From positions 62,001-126,000 of the forward strand of contig JAGFBZ010000855.1 of the NCBI GenBank assembly GCA_018398805.1: a stretch of 64,000 nucleotides of DNA, written 5' to 3'. Source of the DNA: Hirundichthys speculiger. Its lineage: Eukaryota > Chordata > Actinopteri > Beloniformes > Exocoetidae. The translations under genes were made by a program, and so were the position numbers. Shown in pieces: positions 10,132 to 19,967 of this stretch (positions are counted from its first letter, which is position 1; every line of letters begins with the position of its first letter). Under the pieces are notes generated by a model. The model searched no databases. It saw only the letters and a list, made by a program, of their open reading frames with translations, and was not told where the DNA came from.

Positions 10132-10577
10132 GGCTAGTCCAATGAAATTTCTCAGCTCTCGTTGGCCCGCCCCTCCCATCCCTCCTGACCAAATTTTGCC
10201 GTTTGGCCTGACCGGCAGGCATGGACTGGCAATCGGCGTACCGGGCAATGCCCGGCGGGCCGACGCACATCTGTGGGCCGGCCCAGGTCTGTCATAAAAA
10301 AAAAAAAAAAAAGTATATAGTTTTTATTGACCGCGACGGTAACGGACTGGTAGTCGGCTCATAAAAATCTCTGAGGGGGGGGGGGGCGACGACGTACACA
10401 CACACTCAACAAACTCAAGAAAGAGACACTGACAGCTAATCAGACAAGCGCTACAGTGCTGCGCTGATGAGAACGCAGTATGAACGTTATTTTCTGCTAA
10501 AGGGAGGGGGTGGAGGCGGGACAGGGCCTTGCGAAGACACGAAGTGGCCCATTGGTTGATTTTCTTGACGGACATTG

Positions 10578-10582
10578 GGCTA
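10578..10582 (+). other. Unoccupied Gypsy target site (GGCTA)
   Basis: In the inner hAT copy the sequence reads ACATTGGGCTAGTCCAATG without interruption. In the outer copy the same sequence is split by the Gypsy element at GGCTA. This defines the insertion point exactly. Confidence 0.9.
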
Positions 10583-10674
10583 GTCCAATGAAATTTCTCA
10601 GCTCTCGTTGGCCCGCCCCTCCCATCCCTCCTGACCAAATTTTGCCGTTTGGCCTGACCGGAGAGTGTGGGAGT

Positions 10675-10940
10675 ATGGAAATGGAGAAAAAAGCACAAAA
10701 GCGAAAGGGAGGAGCAGAAAAGCTCAGAGAACGGAGACAAAAAAATTAAAAGTGGATGCAGCAAAATGTGCCAAAATCACGGAAATGTTTTCAACCACAA
10801 GCTCGGGGGCGGGGGCCGCGGGGCCGTCGGCCGCGGGGCCGTCGAGTGAACAGGTGGTTGTCGGAGAAGAAGCGGACGAGGAGAGGGAGAAGGAGGAGGA
10901 GGAGGAGAGAGATGAGACCCAGCAGCAGGGCGAGATTGAG
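10675..10940 (+). pseudogene. hAT transposase first exon (inner copy)
   Basis: ATG at 10675 gives MEMEKKAQKRKGGAEKLRER, the start seen in ZMYM1-like hAT transposases of fish. A 7-A run near 10737-10743 shifts the frame; the continuation KKLKVDAAKCAKITEMFS, then a Ser/Gly/Ala-rich and an acidic Glu-rich tract, ends at a possible GT donor at 10941. The catalytic region is absent. The same A-run frame problem is present in the outer copy, so it predates the two copies or the true start is in the other frame. Confidence 0.65.
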
Positions 10941-10965
10941 GTCAGAATAGCTAATTGGAGGTGAT

Positions 10966-10970
<5 letters not shown>

Positions 10971-11023
<53 letters not shown>
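10971..11023 (+). repeat. (GT)n microsatellite
   Basis: About 26 GT units directly after the hAT exon. The outer copy has a short interrupted version at 11671-11690. Confidence 0.95.
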
Positions 11024-11024
<1 letters not shown>

Positions 11025-11370
11025 TTTAGTCTTTGTTGTCAAATAATTCTTTGAGTAGATTTGGTGTCCAATTTACAGTGTTAAGTGTGTTAAAATATTA
11101 GTGAAACATTGCTTTGCTGAAATGCATGATAAATAATTGGTAGACATGAGTAACACTAGTGACACTAACACCACTTTATTTTAATTTTTGAAACTTCACT
11201 ATGTGCCTATAGTATACAACATGCAGCATGTGCTTCCGCATAATGTATAAATAACCGGCATTTTTGATCCCCGGCGTATGGTGGGCCGCCAGGGATCAAA
11301 AATGCTCGGGCCATTTTTTGGTCCCAGTCCAGCCCTGCTGACCGGAGAGTGTGGTGGCTCGTGGATGAGT

Positions 11371-11636
11371 ATGGAAATGGAGAAAAAAGCACAAAAGCGA
11401 AAGGGAGGAGCAGAAAAGCTCAGAGAACGGAGACAAAAAAATTAAAAGTGGATGCAGCAAAATGTGCCAAAATCATGGAAATGTTTTCAACCACAAGCTC
11501 GGGGGCGGGGGCCGCGGGGCCGTCGGCCGCGGGGCTATCGAGTGAACAGGTGGTTGTCGGAGAAGAAGCGGACGAGGATGAGGAGGAGGATGAGGAGGAG
11601 GAGAGAGATGAGACCCAGCAGCAGGGCAAGATTGAG
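11371..11636 (+). pseudogene. hAT transposase first exon (outer copy)
   Basis: Nearly identical to the inner exon: the same MEMEKKAQKRKGG start at 11371, the same A-run frame break and the same acidic tail, with a few changes in the Glu/Asp repeat. A candidate donor GT lies at 11637. Downstream exons are missing because the tRNA/minisatellite array begins about 50 bp later. Confidence 0.65.
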
Positions 11637-12170
11637 GTCAGAATAGCTATTTGGAGGTGATCACCTGTGTGTGTGTCTGTGTGTGAGTGTACTCATTGGT
11701 AGATAGACGTACAGACGAATAGCCACTTGGTCAGACAGATAGATAGATGAATAGACAGTCGGATAGATGGACAGAGAGAAATCCAGTTGGTTAGATGGAC
11801 AGACCACTAACCAGTTGGATAGATGGATAGACGAACAGCCAGTTGGATAGATGGATAGACCACTAGCCAGTTGGATAGATGGTCAGACGAATCGCCAGTT
11901 TAATAGATGGACAGACAGATAGCCAGTTGGATAGATGGATAGACGAACAGCCAGTTGGACAGATAGATAGATGAAAAGACAGTTGGATAGATGGACAGAC
12001 GGATAGCGGAAAAGACAAATCGCCATTTGGATAGACGAATAGCCAATTGGATAGATGGATAGAGGAATCGCATTTGTATTTCAGTCTCCACAGCTAAGTG
12101 ATTCGGCTCAGGTTTTACATTGGATGTTGAAGCAACTGGGACTCAAGGCCAAACCTGACCATAAAGAGCT

Positions 12171-12252
12171 GTCAGAAGTGGGATTCGAACCAACGCCTCA
12201 TGGGGAGACTGCGACCTGAATGCAGCGCCTCAGACTACTCTGCCATACTGAC
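12171..12252 (-). tRNA. tRNA-Leu(CAG)-like, degraded
   Basis: Eighty-two positions aligned with the intact copy at 17260. Anticodon CAG is retained, but the anticodon stem has one mismatch, the D-arm/A-box region is altered, and the T stem has a mismatch. Probably a pseudogene. Confidence 0.6.
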
Positions 12253-12696
12253 TGGTGTGTGTTTGTGTACGTGTGAGTGATAGATAGATCTACAGACCAA
12301 TAGCCAGTTGGTTAGATAGATGAATAGACAGTTGGATAGATGGACAGACGGGAATCCAGTTGGTTAGATGGACAGACGGATAGCCAGTTGGTTAGATAGA
12401 TAGACGAACAGCCAGTTGGATAGATGGACAGACCACTAGCCAGTTGGATAGATGGACAGACGAATTGCCATTTGGATAGATGTACAGACAAATAGCCAGT
12501 TGGATAGATGGTCAGACGAATAGCCAGTTGGATAGATGGACAGACGAATCGCCATTTGGATAGATGGACAGACAGATAGCTGGATATTCTATTTCAGTCT
12601 CCACAGCGAAGTGATTCACACGATTGATTCTGCTCAGGTTTTACATTAGATGTTGAAGCAACTGGGACTTGAGGCCAAACCTGATGATAAAGAGCT

Positions 12697-12778
12697 GTCA
12701 GAAGTGGGATTTGAACCGACGCCTCAAGGGGAGACTGCGACCTGAACGCAGCGCCTTAGACCGCTCGGCCATACTGAC
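12697..12778 (-). tRNA. tRNA-Leu(CAG)-like, mild decay
   Basis: Anticodon stem-loop and D arm are intact. The T loop reads TTCAAAT instead of TTCGAAT, with one T-stem mismatch and one acceptor mismatch. Confidence 0.7.
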
Positions 12779-13190
12779 TGGTGTGTGTTTGTGTACATGT
12801 GAGTGGTAGATAGATCCACAGACCAATAGCCAGTTGGATAGATAGATAGATGAATAGATGGACAGACGGGAATCCAGTTGGTTAAATGGACAGACGGATA
12901 GCCAGTTGGTTAGATAGATAGACAGACCACTAGCCAGTTGGATAGATGGACAGACGAATTGCCATTTGGATAGATGTACAGACAAATAGCCAGTTGGATA
13001 GATGGTCAGACGAATAGCCAGTTGGATAGATGGACAGACGAATCGCCGTTTGCATAGATGGACAGACAGATAGCTGGATATTCTATTTCAGTCTCCACAG
13101 CGAAGTGATTCACACGATTGATTCGGCTCAGGTTTTACATTAGATGTTGAAGCAACTGGGACTTAAGGCCAAACCTGACGATAAAGAACT

Positions 13191-13272
13191 GTCAGAAGTG
13201 GGATTCGAACCAACGCCTCATGGGGAGACTGCGACCTGAACGCAGCGCCTTAGACAGCTCGGCCATCGTGAC
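13191..13272 (-). tRNA. tRNA-Leu(CAG)-like, mild decay
   Basis: Anticodon CAG and its stem are intact. The acceptor stem, D arm and T stem each carry changes relative to the copy at 17260. Confidence 0.65.
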
Positions 13273-13780
13273 TGCTGTGAGTTTGTGTATGTGTGAGTGG
13301 TAGATAGATGTACAGATGAATAGCCATTTGGTTAGATAGATAGATGAATAGACAGTAGGATAGATGGACAGACGAATAGCCAGTTGGTTAGATGGACAGA
13401 CGGATAGCCAGTTGGTTAGATAGATAGACAAATAGCCAGTTGGATAGATGGACAGACCACTAGCCAGTTGGATAGATGGACAGACGGATAGCCAGTTGGA
13501 TAGATAGACAGACGAATCGCCATTTGGATAGATGTACAGACAAATAGCCAGTTGGATAGATGGATAGCCAGTTGGATAGATCGTCAGACGAATAGCCAGT
13601 TGGATAGATGGACTGACGAATCGCCATTTGGATAGATGGACAGACAGATAGCTGGATAGCCAGTTGGATATTCTATTTCAGTCTCCACAGCGAAGTGATT
13701 CACACAATTGATTGGGCTCAGGTTTTACATTAGATGTTGAAGCAACTGGGACTTAGAGCCAAACCTGACGATAAAGACCT

Positions 13781-13816
13781 GTCAGAAGTGGGATTCGAAC
13801 CGACGGCCATCCTGAC
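13781..13816 (-). pseudogene. tRNA-Leu relic with the middle deleted
   Basis: Only the T arm/3' acceptor and the last bases of the 5' acceptor remain (36 nt). The anticodon and D arms are gone. Confidence 0.85.
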
Positions 13817-14439
13817 TGGTGTGTGTTTGTGTATGTGTGAGTGGTAGATAGATGTACAGACGAATAGCCAGTTGGTTAGATAGATAGATGAATAGACAGT
13901 TGGATAGATGGACAGACGGAAATCCAGTTGGTTAGATGGACAGACGGATAGCCAGTTGGTTAGATAGATAGACAAATAGCCAGTAGGATAGATGGACAGA
14001 CGGATAGCCAGTTGGATAGAGGGACAGACGAATTGCTAGTTGGATAGATGGATAGATGGATAGACGAACAGCCAGTTGGATAGATGGACAGACGGATATC
14101 CAGTTGGATAGATGGACAGACGGAGAGACGAATTGCCAGTTTGATAGATGGATAGACGAACAGCCACTTGGACAGATAGATAGATCAATAGACAGTTGGA
14201 TAGATGGACAGCCAGTTGGATAGAGGAACAGACAAATCGCCATTTGGATAGACGGACAGACTAATAGCCAATTGGATAGATGGACAGATGAATCGCCAAT
14301 TGGATAGATGGACAGACAGATAGCTGGATAGCCAGTTGGATATTCTATTTCAGTCTCCACAGCGAAGTGATTCGGCTCAGGTTTTACATTGGATGTTGAA
14401 GCAACAGGGACTTAAGGCAAAACCTGACGATAAAGAGCT

Positions 14440-14522
14440 GTCAGAAGTGGGATTTGAACCCAGGCCTCAAGGGGAAGCTGCGACCTGAACGCAGCGACCT
14501 TAGACCGCTCGGCCATCCTGAC
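14440..14522 (-). tRNA. tRNA-Leu(CAG)-like, one-base insertion
   Basis: The anticodon arm is intact. One extra base lies between the D arm and anticodon arm, with T-arm changes. Likely non-functional. Confidence 0.6.
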
Positions 14523-15030
14523 TGGTGTGTGTTTGTGTATGTGTGAGTGGTAGATAGATGTACAGACGAATAGCCAGTTGGTTAGATGGACAGACGGATA
14601 GCCAGTTGGTTAGATAGATAGACAAATAGCCAGTAGGATAGATGGACAGACGGATAGCCAGTTGGATAGAGGGACAGACGAATCGCCAGTTGGATAGATG
14701 GTCAGACGGAGAGACGAATTGCCAGTTTGATAGATGGACAGACGGATAGCCAGTTGGATAGATGGATAGACGAACAGCCACTTGGACAGATAGATAGATC
14801 AATAGACAGTTGGATAGAGGAACAGACAAATGGCCATTTGGATAAACGGACAGACGAACAGCCATTTGGATAGACGGACAGACGAACAGCCATTTGGATA
14901 GATAGACAGACAGATAGCTGGACAGCCAGTTGGATATTCTATTTCAGTCTCCACAGCGAAGTGATTCACAGGTTTTACATTAGATGTTGAAGCAACTGGG
15001 ACTCAAGGCCAAACCTGACGATAAAGAGCT

Positions 15031-15112
15031 GTCAGAAGTGGGCTTCGAACCCACGCCTCAAGGGGAGACTGCTACCTGACCGCAGCGCCTTAGACCACAA
15101 GGCCATCCTGAC
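15031..15112 (-). tRNA. tRNA-Leu(CAG)-like, damaged D arm
   Basis: The T arm pairs perfectly (loop TTCGAAG). The anticodon stem has a mismatch, and the D-arm core GAGCGGTC is replaced, which breaks the A box. Confidence 0.6.
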
Positions 15113-15908
15113 TGGTGTGTGTTTGTGTATGTGTGAGTGGTAGATAGATGTACAGACCAATAGCCAGTTGGTTAGATAGATAGATGAATAGACAGTTGGA
15201 TAGATGGACAGACGGAAATCCAGTTGGTTAGATGGACAGACGGATAGCCAGTTGGTTAGATAGATAGACAAATAGCCAGTAGGATAGATGGACAGACGGA
15301 TAGCCAGTTGGATAGAGGGACAGACGAATCGCCAGTTGGATAGATGGATAGACGAACAGCCAGTTGGATAGATGGATAGATGGACAGATGGATATCCAGT
15401 TTGATAGATGGACAGACGGATAGCCAGTTGGATAGATGGTCAGACGAATTGCCAGTTTGATAGATGGACAGACGGATAGCCAGTTGGATAGATGGATAGA
15501 CGAACAGCCACTTCGACAGATAGATAGATGAATAGACAGTTGGATAGATGAACAGACAAATCGCCATTTGGATAGACGGATAGACGAATCGCCAGTTGGA
15601 TAGACGAACAGCCAGTTGGATAGATGGATAGATGGACAGACGGATAGCCAGTTGGATAGATGGATAGACAAACAGCCACTTGGACAGATAGATAGATGAA
15701 TAGACAGTTGGATAGATGGACAGCCAGTTGGATAGAGGAACAGACAAATTGCCTGTTGGATAGATGGACAGACAGATAGCTGGACAGCCAGTTGGATATT
15801 CTATTTCAGTCTCCACAGCGAAGTGATTCACACGATTGATCCGGCTCAGGTTTTACATTAGATGTTGAAGCAACTGGGACTCAAGGCCAAACCTGACGAT
15901 AAAGAGCT

Positions 15909-15989
15909 GTCAGAAGTGGGCTTCGAACCCACGCCTCAAGGGAGACTGCGACCTGAACGCAGCGCCTTAGACCGCTCGGCCATCCTGAC
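15909..15989 (-). tRNA. tRNA-Leu(CAG), near intact
   Basis: Acceptor, D, anticodon and T stems all pair. It differs from the copy at 17260 by one base missing in the variable arm and a T-loop change. May be functional. Confidence 0.75.
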
Positions 15990-16877
15990 TGGTGTGTGTT
16001 TGTGTATGTGTGAGTGGTAGATAGATGTACAGACGAATAGCCAGTTGGTTAGATAGATAGATGAATAGACAGTTGGATAGATGGACAGACGGAAATCCAG
16101 TTGGTTAGATGGACAGACAGATAGCCAGTTGGTTAGATAGATAGACAAATAGCCAGTTGGATAGATGGTCAGACCACTAGCCAGTTGGATAGATGGTCAG
16201 ACGAATAGCCAGTTGGATAGATGGACAGACGAATCGCCATTTGGATAGATGTACAGACGAATAGCCAGTTGGTTAGATAGATAGATAGATTAATAGACAG
16301 TTGGATAGATGGACAGACGGAAATCCAGTTGGTTAGATGGACAGACAGATAGCCAGTTGGTTAGATAGATAGACAAATAGCCAGTTGGATAGATGGACAG
16401 ACCACTAGCCCGTTGGATAGATGAACAGACGGATAGCCAGTTGGATAGATGGTCAGACGAATAGCCAGTTGGATAGATGGACAGACAAATCGCCATTTGG
16501 ATAGATGGACAGACGAATAGCCAGTTGGTTAAATAGATAGATGAATAGACAGTTGGACAGATGGACATCCAGTTAGTTAGATGGACAGACGAACAGCCAG
16601 TTGGATAGAGGGACAGACAAATCGCCAGTTGGATAGATGGACAGTCGAAAAGCCATTTGGATAGATGGACAGACGAATCGCCATTTGGATAGATGGACAG
16701 ACGAATCGCCATTTGGATAGATGGACAGACGGATAGCCAGTTGGATAGATGGATAGCCAATTTGATATTATATTTCAGTCTCCACAGCGAAGTGATTCAC
16801 ACGATTGATTCAGCTCAGGATTTACATTGGATGTTGAAGCAAGTGGGACTCAAGGACAAACCTGACGATAAAGAGCT

Positions 16878-16959
16878 GTCAGAAGTGGGATTCGAACCCA
16901 CACCTCAACGGGTGACTGCAACCTGAACGCAGCGCCTTAGACCGCTCGGCAATCCTGAC
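16878..16959 (-). tRNA. tRNA-Leu(CAG), near intact
   Basis: The anticodon stem pairs with one G-U. Changes fall in the variable arm and in one base next to the D arm. May be functional. Confidence 0.72.
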
Positions 16960-17259
16960 TGGTGTGCGTTTCTGAGTGGTAGATAGATGTACAGAGGAAT
17001 AGCCAGTTGGTTAGATAGATAGATGAATAGATGGACAGACGGATAGCCAGTTGGATAGAGGAACAGACAAATTGCCATTTGGATAGAAGGACAGACGAAT
17101 AGCCAGTAGGATAGATGGACAGACAGATAGCTGGATAGCCAGTTGGATATTCTATTTCAGTCTCCACAGCAAAGTGATTCACACGATTGATTCGGCTCAG
17201 GTTTTACATTGGATGTTGAAGCAACTGGGACTCAAGGCCAAACCTGACAATAAAGAGCT

Positions 17260-17341
17260 GTCAGAAGTGGGATTCGAACCCACGCCTCAAGGGGAGACTG
17301 CGACCTGAACGCAGCGCCTTAGACCGCTCGGCCATCCTGAC
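17260..17341 (-). tRNA. tRNA-Leu(CAG), intact
   Basis: Minus-strand sequence begins GTCAGGATGGCCGAGCGGTC and ends with a 3' acceptor TTCTGAC, giving a 7-bp acceptor stem with one G-U pair. The D arm and A box are canonical. Anticodon arm is CTGCG-TTCAGGT-CGCAG with CAG at loop positions 3-5. There is a long class II variable arm and T arm GTGGG-TTCGAAT-CCCAC (B box). This agrees closely with vertebrate tRNA-Leu(CAG). No intron. There is no run of four T downstream on the transcribed strand before the next unit, so Pol III termination would be unusual. Confidence 0.92.
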
Positions 17342-17970
17342 TGGTGTGTGTTTGTGTACGCATTGGTAGATAGACGTACAGACGAATAGCCAGTTGGTCA
17401 GACAGATAGATAGATGAATAGACAGTTGGATAGATGGACAGACAGAAATCCAGTTGGTTAGATGGACAGACGGATCGCCAGTTGGATAGATGGATAGACG
17501 AACAGCCAGTTGGATAGATGGATAGACGAACAGCCAGTTGGATAGAGGGACAGACGAATCGCCAGTTGGATAGACGAACAGCCAGTTGGATAGATGGATA
17601 GACAGACAGACGGATATCTAGTTGGATAGATGGATAGACGAATAGCCAGTTGGATAGATGTATAGATGAACAGCCAGTTGGATAGACGGACAGACGGATA
17701 TCCAGTTGGATAGATGGACAGACCACTAGTCAGTTGGATAGATGGACAGACGGATAGCCAGTTGGATAGACGGACAGACGAATAGCCAATTGGATAGATG
17801 GACAGATGAATAGCCATTTGGATAGATGGACAGACAGATAGCTGGATAGCCAGTTGGATATTCTATTTCAGTCTCCACAGCAAAGTGATTCACACGATTG
17901 ATTCGGCTCAGGTTTTACATTGGATGTTGAAGCAACTGGGACTCAAGGCCAAACCTGACAATAAAGAGCT

Positions 17971-18052
17971 GTCAGAAGTGGGATTCGAACCCACGCCTCA
18001 AGGGGAGACTGAGACCTGACCGCAGCGCCTTAGACCGCTCGGCCATCCTGAC
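17971..18052 (-). tRNA. tRNA-Leu(CAG)-like, anticodon-stem mismatch
   Basis: Like the copy at 17260, but with two changes in the anticodon arm that create a C-T mismatch. Acceptor, D and T arms are intact. Confidence 0.75.
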
Positions 18053-18446
18053 TGGTGTGTGTTTGTGTACGCATTGGTAGATAGACGTACAGACGAATAG
18101 CCAGTTGGTCAGACAGATAGATAGATGAATAGACAGTTGGATAGATGGACAGACAGAAATCCAGTTGGTTAGATGGACAGACGGATCGCCAGTTGGATAG
18201 ATGGATAGACGAACAGCCAGTTGGATAGATGGATAGACGAACAGCCAGTTGGATAGAGGGACAGACGAATCGCCAGTTGGATAGATGGATAGACGAACAG
18301 CCAGTTGGATAGATGGATAGACAGACAGATATCCAGTTGGATAGATGGATAGACGAATAGCCAGTTGGATAGATGGATAGATGAACAGCCAGTTGGATAG
18401 ACGGACAGACGGATATCCAGTTGGATAGATGGACAGACCACTAGTC

Positions 18447-18671
18447 CAGTGATTTTCAACCCTGGTCCTCGAGGCACACTATCCAGCAGGTTTTAGAGGT
18501 TTCCCAGCTTCAACACACCTGATTTTAATTAATGTTTATTATCAGGTTGTCCTCAAAGTCTGCACAAGTCTGTTGATGACACAGCCACTTGTATCACGGT
18601 GTGAAGAAGAAGGGGAAACATCTAAAACCTGCTGGATAGTGTGCCTCGAGGACCAGGGTTGAAAATCACTG
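18447..18671. mobile_element. 225-bp hAT-type MITE
   Basis: The ends are long inverted repeats: the left starts CAGTGATTTTCAACCCTGGT and the right end is its inverse. The arms run about 50 bp with few differences. The flanking 8-bp duplication CACTAGTC is at 18439-18446 and 18672-18679. The neighbouring unit carries the same site without the insert (near 17727-17734). No coding capacity. Confidence 0.93.
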
Positions 18672-18910
18672 CACTAGTCAGTTGGATAGATGGACAGACG
18701 GATAGCCAGTTGGATAGACGGACAGACGAATAGCCAATTGGATAGATGGACAGCCATTTGGATAGATGGACAGACAGATAGCTGGATAGCCAGTTGGATA
18801 TTCTATTTCAGTCTCCACAGCAAAGTGATTCACACGATTGATTCGGCTCAGGTTTTACATTGGATGTTAAAGCAACTGGGACTCAAGGCCAAACCTGACA
18901 ATAAAGAGCT

Positions 18911-18963
18911 GTCAGAAGTGGGATTCGAACCCACGCCTCAAGGGGAGACTGAGACCTGAACGC
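18911..18963 (-). pseudogene. tRNA-Leu 3' half, split by insertion
   Basis: T arm, variable arm and part of the anticodon arm are followed at 18964 by foreign sequence. The missing 5' half is at 23255-23290. Confidence 0.88.
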
Positions 18964-18988
18964 TAGCTGCCGAAGGATCGTCCGGGGA

Positions 18989-19133
18989 AATGTTGAAAAT
19001 GTTGAAACGCGACGGCCAATCACGTCTCAGCATTTTCAACATTTTTCAACATTTTTCAACATTCTCCGCCAATCAGCGTCCCCGCATTTCAACATTTTCA
19101 ACATTCGACCAATCAGGAACGAGCAATGTTGAA
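18989..19133 (+). promoter_or_regulatory. Cluster of eight TTCAACATT motifs with CCAAT boxes
   Basis: Eight copies of TTCAACATT or its complement AATGTTGAA occur in 145 bp, in both orientations, with three CCAAT motifs between them (GGCCAATCAC, GCCAATCAGC, GACCAATCAG). The cluster begins about 24 bp inside the left end. It could be subterminal transposase-binding sites, a CCAAT-box promoter, or both. Confidence 0.6.
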
Positions 19134-19897
19134 GTCGACAGTTCCCCTGGTAACCTCACGGAGGCGTTCAGAGCGATTCAGCGACGGTCAGTAATTATTT
19201 TACCCGGTGACAAAAGTCCGTGTTTTCTGCGATATGGTGAGTTTTTACACATTTATGACGGTGCTGTACGATGTGTGTTGATGTATGAAAATAACTTTAC
19301 GTCGTGTGTCATGTTGTCATTGCGATATTTTTCCGTTAGCTTTACCTGCACCGTTACCTGACGGAAATAATTTACCTGTATTCGCTGTTAACATTGGTTT
19401 AACGGTGCTATATGATATAATGACACAACCTAATATGTTGTATGTGTTAAACCCGTCGTGTTGCGCTGTTTTTTTATTCTTTTTCATTCATTTAGTGAAT
19501 GAATGAACTTTAAGCCGGCGCCGTCAGCCGGTAGTAACGTCTACTGTAACTGTACACCAGATACTGAGCCGGAGGTATTTATAAGTTCATTACTAGTTAC
19601 GTACAAGTTGTAATGAACATATAAAAACCTCCGGTGTAATGAACACTGAACGTGTTCACTGTAATGAACATGTAAATGAAACGAAAAAAAAAAACTGTGA
19701 CGAAATAACTCGAATGACGCCATTTGACGCCACTGACGCCATTTTCACTGGGATTCACTGCTGCTGCTGTTAGTCAGCTAGTAGTACTAGCTTTAACTTT
19801 CAGCCAGCTGATCTGTAATCAGTGTTGGATACAGTAAAGCATCACAGAGCACATAAAAGATAACTCATTCTAATATAACTCATTAATAATAATATAC

Positions 19898-19913
<16 letters not shown>

Positions 19914-19944
<31 letters not shown>
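19914..19944 (+). repeat. (TA)n(TG)n microsatellite
   Basis: A TA run from about 19896 passes into about 15 TG units. It sits near the place where the middle exons of the neighbouring gene are missing. Confidence 0.9.
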
Positions 19945-19954
<10 letters not shown>

Positions 19955-19967
19955 TATCTTTTAATAT

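Larger units (their letters stand above)
10216..11337 (+). mobile_element. hAT-family non-autonomous element inserted in its own relative
   Basis: A 1122-bp element starting CAGGCATGGACTGG and ending CCAGTCCAGCCCTG (imperfect inverted ends), flanked by the 8-bp duplication CTGACCGG at 10208-10215 and 11338-11345, the hAT hallmark. It retains the 5' region, a first coding exon and a short 3' region, lacking the rest of the transposase. Its 5' 450 bp is nearly the same sequence as the outer copy it entered, and it carries its own unoccupied CTGACCGG at 10654-10661. Confidence 0.9.
4983..11690 (+). mobile_element. hAT-family element, outer copy, 3' end lost
   Basis: Starts with the terminal repeat CAGGCATGGACTGG at 4983, homologous to the inner copy at 10216. 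The copy can be followed through 5363, across the Gypsy insertion to 10132-10215, across the inner hAT to 11346, then through its first coding exon (11371-11636) and a short TG-rich stretch to about 11690, where the tRNA/minisatellite array begins. No right terminal repeat was found, so the 3' part was lost or replaced at the junction with the array. The eight bases before it (4975-4982, GTTGATAT) have no visible partner. Confidence 0.75.

Noticed and set aside
10324..10764. 146-codon minus-strand ORF
   Set aside because: It runs across the hAT 5' untranslated region and G/C run, antisense to the real hAT exon, and has no family features.
11900..18477. Many long minus-strand ORFs with SIYPTG/VHLSNW-type repeats
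   Set aside because: They are translations of the 28-bp minisatellite, which has no stop on the minus strand in any frame. The same peptides appear in all three frames and across tRNA relics.
18990..19361. 123-codon ORF near the left end of the 4.3-kb element
   Set aside because: Its N-terminal part is the translated TTCAACATT cluster and its C-terminal part crosses the probable first-exon donor.
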